15,000 nucleotides of DNA from Symbiodinium natans. Its lineage: Eukaryota; Sar; Dinophyceae; Suessiales; Symbiodiniaceae. Of this stretch, positions 1 to 8,286 are shown piece by piece. The notes below the pieces were generated by a model. That model was not told the DNA's origin and ran no database searches. It worked only from the letters and a program-made list of their open reading frames with translations. The translations under genes were made by a program, and so were the position numbers. The DNA lies in NCBI GenBank assembly GCA_905221605.1, contig CAJNDS010002606.1, forward strand, positions 1-15,000. Reading direction: 5' to 3'. Numbering within the stretch: the stretch's first letter is position 1; every line of letters begins with the position of its first letter.

Positions 1-1573
1 TGTTTTTTTTGCGGGCAGCCCTGGAAAGCCAAAACTACTCAGCGCCCGAACCAACCGTCTTCACATCCTTGCCTTCTCAGCTGGAGGAGACATCGCTGAG
101 AAAGCGCCACTGCGCTGCAGAAGCTCGGCGCACTGGACGACGAAGCTCAACTCCTCCCAGTACTTGCCGTGTGGGCAGAGTGCCTGTGTCTTGCATCTAT
201 CATCCTGAAAACCCAAGCACGATGCGATCCACGCAGATCCTGGCAGGGATTTTGCGATAGGCGGACACCGGCGGCGGCACAGTAGAAGAACTCTTTTTGC
301 GATCTAGGATCCACATGTGGGCCTGCCAGACGCACATGCTGAAACATGTCAGATCGCATGCCAGCGGCCGGCCTGTCCAGCAGTCTTTCAAGCTGCTTAC
401 CTCAGCGCACGACATCATCTTAAGACTGTTCAATTAAGGAATCGGTTTCCTCGATCGCGTTGGCTTAGTCTGCTGTGCGCCGTGCCTCCCTTCCGAACTG
501 CCGGGCCTTTGCACCTGCCACACATGATTCAGAGCATTGATTGCGGGAATGCCAGCCTCAGTTGTCATTGGCACTCACCTAGCTGTTTTGCCATCTGCTT
601 GGCGCAGGTCGGCCGCAGGCGAGCCCAGATGATGCACCAAGCCTCGACTTTTTGCTGCAGCTTAGGCATGTTTAGACCTTGGTGGTCTACCCCAGACTCT
701 GCCAATGTCGATCGAACTTCCGTATGAAGCCACAAGCTGAAGGATCGCGAAGCAAAAACAACAGGAAGCAGCCTGAAATGCAGCCTGGGAAGCCAAGCTT
801 GTGAAATGTGGCAGATGAGGAGGGATGTCCGAAGGCGTGCCTGATTTCAGGGTACCAGGCGGTCCCAAGAATCATTCGCTGTGTTTTCCCATCCTCTTAC
901 CAGTTCCGGGCCCCCCAAGCATCTCTGGCCTTCTGGTCCAACGTAGAGCGGCTCACCTACAGAAGGCCAATTCAAGGATGCAAATGCTGCGACGTAGACT
1001 GCACCACCTCTGTGCATGTGCCACATTGGACTGCCACATTGGACCTGACCCACCTTGCATGTGGCTCAGGGTCTGACAATGGCGCCAAACCTTTCGCCAG
1101 TTAGCCGGCAGCGGACACCTAACCATGCTCCGAAATTAAGTGCGAGGCTTTCAATTCCTCATCATGGCGATGTCTACATCGGCATCTACCCACAGCCGGG
1201 GGCCATGGCTGCAAATCTTCCACACAAGCAAGAGACAGAACCACCCTCTAAACTTTAAACTTTGCAACGGCCATTCCCGCCAACTGGCTTGCGCAATCTA
1301 CTGCAACGAGTCACTGAAGGATGCATTCCGCGAGCCACGCGACCTCGCGGAGCATGCAGTATCGCAATACGGTTTTCAAGACCAGCCCCCCCTCCAAGCC
1401 CCACTTGTGGCTGCGGACAGTCACAAATGCTGGACGTGATCACTACGTGATCCGAAAGAAGATGCTACGAGCGCAAGTAGACCCAGCCAACTCCATCGCA
1501 CCCTGCGGCTCCAGCCTCAGGACATGCAGCCTGGATGTCTCGCCGCAATTCGCAGGGCAGCTGCTCCTGGTAC
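1..1573 (-). CDS. Many-exon gene of unknown family running off the left edge
   Basis: Exons 1573-1502, 1429-1315, 1118-957, 736-691, 654-579, 514-486, 418-401, 322-221, 162-73 and 20-1 join in matching phase. Strong signals include the acceptor tttttgcttcgcgatccttcag (737), donor CTAG|GTGAGT (578), donor GAG|GTAAGC (400) and donor AAG|GC (72). Peptides: GLVLKTVLRYCMLREVAWL, QRWCSLRRSICILELAFC, EAWCIIWARLRPTCAKQMAK, SSSTVPPPVSAYRKIPARIC and WEELSFVVQCAELLQRSGAF. Third codon positions are GC-rich in several exons. The protein is helical, with many Cys and Trp and basic stretches, and has no known motif that I can name. Some introns would be very short (36-58 nt). If the 486 donor is not used, one gene ends at TAA 467-465, and a second could start at the ATG-ATG at 418. 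Further upstream exons probably lie at 1964-1662. Confidence 0.52.
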
Positions 1574-1661
1574 CTTAGTTGCATACAGTGTTGGAGAATC
1601 CAGAAACCGATGCAAAAGAACAAGCTTCCACAGAGCATGTCCAATGCCAGTCGGGTCTCAC

Positions 1662-1964
1662 TTCGCGGATCAAAATGTCCACCAAATTTTCCAGTTCCTG
1701 GTGCCAGGGACTTTGGTACCAGGAGCCGAAGAAACATATTTTAAAGCTATCGTCCAACAAACACGGCATCAAGGACACCTCTCCTCTCGGACAGTGACTC
1801 AGAAATGCCTTGGCACTGCAAACGGCCAGATGTTGCAGAGCTCCCCTGTCCCCTTGCGCCTGGTCCCGCGGCATCTGGTTGCCAGTGTGGTTGGAGGCAT
1901 CCAAGCCCTGATTTTCAACACTTCCATAGCCCAGTACTACGCACGTGCTACGCCCAAGGCGCAA
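1662..1964 (-). CDS. Candidate upstream exon(s) of the left-edge gene
   Basis: A minus frame open for 101 codons ends at a good donor (CGCGAA|GTGAGA, 1661). The 3' part reads like protein: LQHLAVCSAKAFLSHCPRGE, MPCLLDDSFKICFFG and QELENLVDILIRE. The 5' part is polar and less convincing. Its end phase (0) does not match the next exon (1573-1502 needs phase 1), so either the donor or an intermediate exon is wrong. A plus-strand frame, 1524-2024 (166 codons), overlaps it codon for codon. The last third of that frame (SVVGGIQALIFNTSIAQYYA) also looks protein-like. One of the two must be a shadow; strand consistency favours minus. Confidence 0.33.
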
Positions 1965-2529
1965 GACAGCCCGGATCCCTTCACGACCTTTTCATTAACA
2001 GACTTGAAGTTGCCATTTTTGTAATGGCCACGATCTCTTGAAAGGGTGACACTCGCTTGCCACAAAACGTGGCATACAGCAAGCCGGGTTAGCCGCGGCT
2101 TAACCGCATAGTCGAAGTGAATTCAAGCTTCCTTTGGACAGCCGGTCTCTGTTAAAACACTCCACACGAAACCTCGTCGGCTTTAAAGCAGCCCATGCTG
2201 AAATCAAACGCCTTAAAACACCTTAAGGCTTGGAGCCGCTATCTGCGCCCGTGCTGCTCCCCAAAGCCTCCGAGGCACAGATTAACATGTCTACATATTT
2301 CTTCGTACCCTGCAGAGCTTTCCCAAAATCGTGGTCCCCAGTCGGTGGCAAACTAGCAAGCTGCCGTGCCTTGTGTTCTGTTTTTTGGCAACCTTCATTT
2401 TGGAACAAGCTCTTATAACGTCGGATCGAAAAAGTTTGTGCTGATATGTCTTTGACATCACAACATGTGGCGCTGACTGTGTCTCTGTCTTCTTGGGATT
2501 TGCGCGAAGCACCGAGCTGTCACAGGCTG
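1965..2529. other. Intergenic stretch between two minus-strand genes
   Basis: No exon could be supported here. The minus gene to the right ends at 2530, and candidate exons of the next gene begin near 1964. The stretch holds two adjacent inverted repeats (2058-2074 and 2087-2105). Short open frames on either strand have poor codon and splice support. Dinoflagellate promoters are poorly defined, so I call none. Confidence 0.4.
2058..2105. repeat. Two adjacent short inverted repeats
   Basis: TGCCAC-AAAAC-GTGGCA at 2058-2074 is a perfect 6-bp hairpin with a 5-nt loop. At 2087-2105, GGTTAGCCGCGGCTTAACC is a near-perfect palindrome around an 8-bp GCCGCGGC core. They are 12 nt apart in the only clear intergenic gap. 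They could be a regulatory site, an RNA structure or a transposon scar; the sequence does not decide. Confidence 0.6.
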
Positions 2530-4701
2530 TCACCCCTCCAGCTCCTGCAAGGCGTCCATTCCCTCGTCCTCCAGCAGCTGGCTCCAGATGCTCTGATCTA
2601 CTTCGATCAGCTTCAGCTCGGACAGCACCTGTACGATTGACTGAAGACATGCTCACTGATCTGCATCTGCATCTTGCCACTTTTCTTTATCCTGCGTATC
2701 CTTCACAGAAATGCCGAGGGCTTGGCCGCCAGGATCTCGACCGGTGAAACCTTCACATGCTCCTCCAGGTACTCGTAGGCCTTGCGGGACAACAGCACTG
2801 ACGAACGCACGGCTGTGCTTCGACGTGCACAGCGGAGGGGGGTTGGACAAATGCCACCAAAGTCCCTACGCAGTTCAAGCCTCTCTTGCATGGCAATCGC
2901 TCCTTTCCCCCACCCCCCTCTTCCACCCCGCCCAAAGCCTGATTCGGTAAGCCACAACTCGACATATCAAGCGATGTGATTCGTCATATGACTCGGCGTC
3001 AACATGACTTGTTTAAGCCTTGCCTGTTTTTGAGTTAGCTCGCCCCCCTAACGTTTCCCATGCTTCTCATCTACTGCACTTTTATCCTATCGTATCAAAT
3101 ACCTCTATCATTTAACGCGTCCCTTATCATCGATCCTCGGCGTTTTGCCGCAACAACTACCCGCTCTACTAAATTAGCATTCGGTGATTTTGACCACGTC
3201 ATATGTTAAATCCTGAACCACCGAACCCTACCTCATTCATCAAAGTCCACTTTGCACCACTCAGACCCTCGATACATCGAGAATTTCGTTGAAGGCTCTG
3301 CGTAGCAAAGTGGTGCTTGAGCTTCTTGTGGGTGATGTTACGGGTAGTCCCTGGTAGTCGAGCCAAGACGCGGCTTCTTCAATGCTGTCCATTTGCTGGA
3401 GCTCCTGCTCGGAGTAGATGTCCCGGATGTGCGTTTCAGCTGTTGCCTCCATGTGCTCCTGGGCTCCAGAACGATTCAAGACTTGGCCTTTTTTGCTTCC
3501 AAGTCGACACTAGGACTGGTACCGTGCGACGTGCGAATTGCAGTGCGACAGGTTGCAAAGGCCCTCCCAAATTGCAGGCAAAATGCCGTATACTTGTCAC
3601 AAGCCTGCCAGCACTCTTGGGAGGTCGTTACGTGAAGCGCTAAACTTCAATCCGGTTGCTGTGATTCCAAGAAATTCGCCCGAAAAAGCAGCACTGAGCT
3701 GTGGGGAGGCTCTGGATGTCGGGTCTGCCTCCGCGCTCACGAGGCCATAGTTCTCCGCTGTCTCCAGAGCTGTTTTGGTGCCGTGCCAGCTGATGGAGTC
3801 GGCCATAAGTGCCTCAGTTTGACAGCCTGCACCATCTACGCCCCGAGAGCTGTCCTGGCTCGGAATCGTGTATAGCCAGATCAGGACACGAAGACAGAAC
3901 GCTGGTGACACAGACGACCACGTCTGAACAACTGATAAGTTGCATGCCAGGCGCCTGTGCCTTCAACAAAGCAAAGAGTTGCAAAGGTGCGGGTAGCACA
4001 TTCCAGACTCTGTCGAAGTGCCGAGTGTCCTGGCACAATCCACATAGGAACGTGCTTAGCCGTTCTGGCCAGCAAAATGACTGGCGCAGAAACATGCTCC
4101 TTCATCACCGTCCACGTAGTACTTGCTCCTTGCGCTGCACAGATGAGGAAAGGGCAAGATCGATGTGCAAAGCAAATTCAAGGGGAGGAAGGGAAGATTG
4201 ACCACAATGGCGCGCTCCATGCTCATTGCACATGTTATCTTGACGCTGATCGGAACCGAACAGACTTGAGGGCAAAGCCTGGGCCAAGAAAGAGTTCCGT
4301 AGTGTCCGCACCCATCAGTCCGCACACGTGCATGCAAGCCGGCACACCTGCATGATGGTATGTGCATGTGCCGGTGTGGGCATGGGTGGGTGCGAGCATA
4401 GAAAGTGAGCCAACAAGCACGCAGCCAGCAGTCGCAAGGCAAGCGTGCCAAAGCTGGGCATTTGTCTGCCAGCCTGTGAGAGCATGGAAGCGGGCGTGCT
4501 TGCATGTTTGCATGGTTGCATTCTTGCATGCTTGTGCCAGTACTGAGCGCATCCCCTCGGACAAGCCTTGATAGAATGAACATAAATGAAGCCTTCCACG
4601 CGTTCCCGGCATCCGAAAAGACTGCCAAGGCAATCAGCAAAACCAAACTCAAGCCTTCCTGGCTCCATGATGTTGCTGGGCCACGAGCCTCTAAAGCGCA
4701 T
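2530..4701 (-). CDS. Six-exon gene, about 207 residues, unknown family
   Basis: The start is ATG 4701. Exons 4701-4593, 4134-3961, 3826-3741, 3458-3350, 2797-2751 and 2628-2530 join with matching phases (1, 1, 0, 1, 0) to TGA 2532-2530. The first two donors are AAG|GC, and the fourth is read as G|GA. A GT donor at 3341 is the alternative and would need a different acceptor downstream. The 4134 acceptor (ctttcctcatctgtgcag) is excellent. Visible segments are MKEHVSAPVILLARTAKHV, MADSISWHGTKTALETAENY, RDIYSEQELQQMDSIEEAAS, SRKAYEYLEEHVK and the acidic C-terminus SQLLEDEGMDALQELEG. The protein is alpha-helical, acidic at the end and without a signal peptide. A third-exon start at 3854 also keeps an open frame. 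I recognise no domain. The first intron carries a TTGCATG repeat array. Confidence 0.57.
2798..3341 (-). other. Intron of the six-exon gene, with an AT-richer block
   Basis: No exon is called between 3341 and 2798. The block at about 2985-3260 is visibly poorer in G and C than its surroundings and has no long open frame on either strand. An open minus frame at 2890-2798 could lengthen the exon starting at 2797 if the 3341 GT donor is used. Otherwise nothing recognisable. Confidence 0.4.
4498..4536 (+). repeat. TTGCATG short tandem array
   Basis: About four imperfect units of period 8-9 built on TTGCATG, in the first intron of the six-exon gene. Similar GCATG words recur upstream. CCGGCACA at 4339-4346 pairs with TGTGCCGG at 4367-4374 to form a possible hairpin. 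Confidence 0.7.
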
Positions 4702-4749
4702 CCTGAAATCGTAGTTCCGAGCTCCCAAGTGGCCAGCAGCCAGCTAATG

Positions 4750-5154
4750 CTACAGCTGTAACGCGTGCTTCATTCTTGCGCACGCTTCAGCACGTGCTGC
4801 TGCGCAAGATGACCAGATGCGCTCCACCTCCGGAGGGCGGGGAGGAAGGGGGGCTTCTGCCAAGTGTCGGTTCAAGACATAAATCAGAATATCGTCGATC
4901 ATCCGCCGCTGCTCGATGTCATACTGGGATCGAGTTACTTTCCTAGGATGCACAATTGGCCATGTGGCTCAATGCAGTCTAAAGTCTCAAGCATGTCCAG
5001 GGCTGCTCGGCCCTGTGGTTTGGGGGCTAAAGCTGCCAAAGGGGGGATCAAGCCAAGCTGCGCCATCCAAGGTCGCTCAGCTGGCGGCAGATCCGTGAGC
5101 ACGTCAGGGATGCACACCGAAACGTGTCCGATCGCTAAGCGAACTTCACCTCTG
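4750..5154 (-). CDS. Two terminal exons of an unknown minus-strand gene
   Basis: The last exon, 4923-4750 (58 codons to TAG 4752-4750), follows a good acceptor (actcgatcccag). It encodes DIEQRRMIDDILIYVLNRH, a proline-rich link (PLPPRPPEVERIW) and an Ala-rich helix (AAARAEACARMKHALQL). The previous exon starts near 5154 after ccccctcgttgcacag. It encodes VRLAIGHVSVCIPDVLTDLP, then PAERPWMAQLGLI, and is open to about 4939. Its donor is not clear: several GC or GA sites fit phase 0, which the last exon needs. The frame is helix-rich and soluble-looking, with no signal peptide or known motif. Upstream exons should lie between 5160 and 6340, but I could not place them. A plus-strand frame, 4579-4761, overlaps the 3' end and is probably a shadow. 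Confidence 0.45.
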
Positions 5155-5300
5155 CTGTGCAACGAGGGGGCCGGGCTTTTGGTTTCCAAGCATGTGCAGC
5201 TACGCCAACCATGGCTGTGATTGAGTCCTGGGCTCCTCGGCAATTCGTAGCATCAGACATTTTGCTCGCTTTGTTCTGAATCAGACAAGATATCCGAAAT

Positions 5301-5384
5301 TGGGGGGTACCGTTTTGGAGTCCTGATTATAAGGGAATCCTACTATTTGGGGTGTGTTTTTGGGGGTTCCCTATTTTCGTAAAC
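5301..5384 (+). repeat. Dispersed repeat, copy 1
   Basis: This segment matches 12880-12960 closely: GGGGTACC, then GTCCT.ATT.TAAGGG.ATCCTACTATTTGGGG, then CTATTTTCG.AAACC. It lies in the gene-poor stretch between two minus-strand genes. I recall sequences of this form as common in symbiodiniacean genomes, but that is memory, not a search. The following 5500-5760, with its ACTCCACGGACTCCACGGG motif, may belong to the same element. Confidence 0.65.
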
Positions 5385-5620
5385 CCCCATAACTGCCCAA
5401 GTGGCTTCGGATGGACAGCTTGCGGATCTTCTTGGCGGCTGGCGATTGCGGAAGATGTGACACCGAACTCCTGCCGTGCGTACACTGCGTAACCCACGTG
5501 CCTGTCATCCACATGACGACCCCACGATTTCTGTGAAGACTCCACGGACTCCACGGGAAGGACCCCAGAGGGACCAGGAGAGAGGGATTCTCAACAACTC
5601 GGTCCTTCCCTTCCCTGGCC

Positions 5621-6298
5621 GTGAGTACGAGGAGGTTGGGATGGCGCTGGTTCGGTGTCGCGCCCTCTCGGCTGCGGCCTGAATGGAACAGAAAGAACAA
5701 AGTGCCAGTTCTAGCCTTTCGTGCCACGCAACCTGTTCTCTCCACAGGCCCGTGCCGGCTCGATGGTGCCCTCCTCCTGGTAATTCAGCAGCCTTTTAGG
5801 AGGTCGATTCTGGTGAGAGAGAGGGAGGGAAAAGCCAGCGACGGATCTGTGCCACTCCTATTCCCTGGCTCTCGCCTGATGCCGTTTCGCTTGGCGCAAA
5901 GCCGTGCTAGCAGGTGCATGTCGTTGACGTCAGGCGGGCACACCCACATAGCCCGTTCTTCAGGCGCCGCCTCTCAAGCGGAGGGCTTCGACTGTCAAGA
6001 TTCGAAGATCTCAGTGTCCGTGTGCAATGGCTTCCTAAGTTCAGGTTTTGGGCTCGCGGGTCATGACAGGCTCGATTCTTCACCATTGTTACTCCCTTTT
6101 GAGCGGCCGAACAATGGCACAAGCCTGATCCTGGTTGTCGATGTTCCTTGGAAGGGTGCAGCTCGCATCATACAATCTCTGAAGAAAGCTCGTTTGCAGA
6201 AGCCAGTTCGTGCTGTGCCAACTGTCATTCACCAAGGTGCGACAACTTGCGCGTGTAAATGCGGCGCGTGGCATCTGCCACCTTCTTCACCTTGCTAG
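5621..6298 (+). CDS. Long plus-strand open frame (225 codons), doubtful
   Basis: Open from ATG 5621 to TAG 6298. The 5' third overlaps repeat-like sequence (about 5500-5760), so its coding value there is low. The 3' third is more protein-like, for example SLILVVDVPWKGAARIIQSL. Minus-strand frames over the same bases also look passable (LVNDSWHSTNWLLQTSFLQR), and a good minus acceptor lies at about 6165. The stretch sits between the end of the EF-hand gene (6348) and the two terminal exons of the next minus-strand gene (5154-4750), so part of it may be introns and upstream exons of that gene. No domain was recognised. Confidence 0.22.
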   Translation: MSTRRLGWRWFGVAPSRLRPEWNRKNKVPVLAFRATQPVLSTGPCRLDGALLLVIQQPFRRSILVREREGKASDGSVPLLFPGSRLMPFRLAQSRASRCMSLTSGGHTHIARSSGAASQAEGFDCQDSKISVSVCNGFLSSGFGLAGHDRLDSSPLLLPFERPNNGTSLILVVDVPWKGAARIIQSLKKARLQKPVRAVPTVIHQGATTCACKCGAWHLPPSSPC

Positions 6299-6347
6299 CC
6301 GCAGTCCAAGGGCAATTGAACGCAGATTCACGGTGGCACCAGCGATT

Positions 6348-8286
6348 TCACTCTGGGCCGCCGGCCGACTCCGACAGAGCATCGTGGACCTTGGAGTTCT
6401 CGACGCCCTGCTCATGCAAGCGGTCGATGTCGAAGATGATCTGCAGCGACTCGCAGAGCTCCTCCAGCCTTCAAAAAGGCTTCAGTTAAAGGGTCCCACT
6501 GCAGTGATGTGAGGCTTCGAAGTCGGTGCTGAACGGTGCCGTGCCGTACCCAAGAAATGAAGCGATGCTACAAACTCAGCAAAGCAAAGAATGCAAATGA
6601 AATCCGAGCTGCAATCGTGGCAGCTGGTTATTCGGAATACCGCATTTCTCCAGAGAGCTGACTTGCCAATCCACAAACTGTTGGAAGCTTACTGTTTCGT
6701 TGGCCGGCAGCTGCTTCCAATCCATTGCCAGACAGTCAGGTGCTGAGGAGGGATGGATGCTCAGGGAGTTGCCCAGGATTTGTGAGCATTCCTCGAGCTC
6801 GGCGCGCAAGATTAACCCGTCCTTGTTTCGGTCGAATACCTCAAACATGGGCCTCAAGAGCGCCTCCACATCGAAGCGCTCTATCCACCCATCGTTGCCA
6901 ACAGTTCGGTCGGCTCGACGATCTGTGATCCAGGCTACAAACTCTCCTGAATCCGCAGCTGTGCAGGAATGAAAAACTTCCAAATGCTGTAGTACCTCCA
7001 AAACCTATCACAGCAAAAAAAGCCACAACCCCGAGCCAGCATAGAGCACTTGGCCAAGCTTCTGAAGTCGATTAAACCGTCCCCATTTGTATCTATAACC
7101 GCAAGCAAACGATCGATATCTCGCTGATTCATTGAGGATGAAATCTTGTACCTGACAGAACTCAGCAGGTCACTTGTGTGGCAAGGTGTCGGGCGGGCGA
7201 GGTCCTGGGGTTAATCCTCAGATGGTTCACATCAAGTGTATTTTCAGGATCCAGTTGCCACGGTACAAACTACAGAGCCCTGCTGCAGTTTTGTGATGCA
7301 TACGCATTTGACAGACTTTGCATAACACACCCCGGGGTGCATAATGGTTGCAAGCTCGTCCTTGTCAATCATTCCACTGCCATCCTGGCACAGTGCTTAG
7401 AAATGCACGGCATGGATCGGGATCAGTGCTTGGGAATGGTAGGCTGCTAGTAGGCAAGTGCAGTCTTGGCCCGCGCCATGAATCACCTGTTCCTCTAGAC
7501 TCAAACCATTGATGTGAGCGGGGAAGCTTCTCAGCCCGGGAGTTCGCATGCAAAACATGCGATTCAACCTGAGGAGATACCGTCCCAACACCAACCGAAG
7601 GAAAACACCCAAGCCAGAACCGAAACACCCGCGCGCGCGCGCACACACACACACACACCCACCAACTGCCGGCACCAAACCCAGAATAGACCAGGAGGTG
7701 CTGGGGGGCTATTTGGGGAGGTTACCCTCTGTAAAAAGTCCTGGTGGCCCCTGGTGGCCCCTGATAACCCCTGATGACCCTAGATACTCTGGAAGACCCA
7801 GTTAAAGAACCAAGGCGAGCGCCGCATGGCCCGGAATGTAATCCTACCGGAGATCTTACTGGCCAGGTTCCGCAAACATTGCTTGACATAAATCTATTTG
7901 GACTAGGCTTCTGCTGTACTATGCACAGTGCTGCATTGCATGCTTTTCAGGTCAATGGTCTATTCATGCTTCCAACTGAACTCCGCCACCAAGCCTGACG
8001 CCTCATGAACACTTTCCAGCCAAGTCTCGGCATCCCAATGGGTGAAATGCTTCAGTATGAGCGCCTGTGCGCTCTCTGCTACCTCTTGCGCCGTCGCCAT
8101 TCGTAGCACGTGAGCGAAGCTGCAACTGAGGCTGAATAAGCTTGACATGTGCATTTACAATTTGCGAGCTCACGTGGTTGACCTGAGATACACCTATAAC
8201 CTAAGCCTATGAGCCCATATGACTACATGCGCTCATACTTACCGCTGGACATGGGCTTGGGAGCTGCAGTATACTTGTCGCTCCGG
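6348..8286 (-). CDS. EF-hand calcium-binding protein
   Basis: Exons 8286-8243, 8119-7982, 7529-7487, 7384-7341, 7172-7055, 7004-6625 and 6468-6348 can be joined with matching phases, ending at TGA 6350-6348. The EF-hand part is certain. Loop A is DGSGMIDKDE (7384 exon), whose first two loop residues come from the previous exon. Loop B is DTNGDGLIDFRS, with Ser instead of Glu at position 12. Loop C is DRNKDGLILRAE, fully canonical, preceded by LLRPMFEVF. Helices fill the spaces between them, and the C-terminus (LEELCESLQIIFDIDRLHEQ) has about nine in ten codons ending in G or C by my count. EF-hands bind calcium, and pairs act as sensors or buffers. No channel, kinase or protease domain was seen with them. 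The N-terminal exon contains MATAQEVAESAQALILKHF, a possible start at ATG 8100. The short exon at 7529-7487 is the weakest call. The gene may extend upstream into the two preceding blocks. Confidence 0.66.
7629..7659 (+). repeat. CG/CA dinucleotide microsatellite
   Basis: An alternating (CG)n run passes directly into (CA)n, all purine-pyrimidine alternation. It sits in an intron of the EF-hand gene, between the exons at 7529 and 7982. Such runs can form Z-DNA in principle. Confidence 0.85.
7741..7790 (+). repeat. 10-bp tandem repeat array
   Basis: Five consecutive 10-bp units with decay: CTGGTGGCCC twice, CTGATAACCC, CTGATGACCC and TAGATACTCT. It lies in the same EF-hand gene intron as the microsatellite. 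Confidence 0.8.

Noticed and set aside
4579-4761. Plus-strand 60-codon open frame
   Set aside because: It lies antisense to the first exon of the six-exon gene and runs into the last exon of the next one; no splice or start evidence supports it.
7172-8154. ATG 8100 (MATAQEV) as a certain gene start
   Set aside because: The same exon is open upstream to a good acceptor and joins in phase to 8286-8243, so an internal methionine is equally likely.
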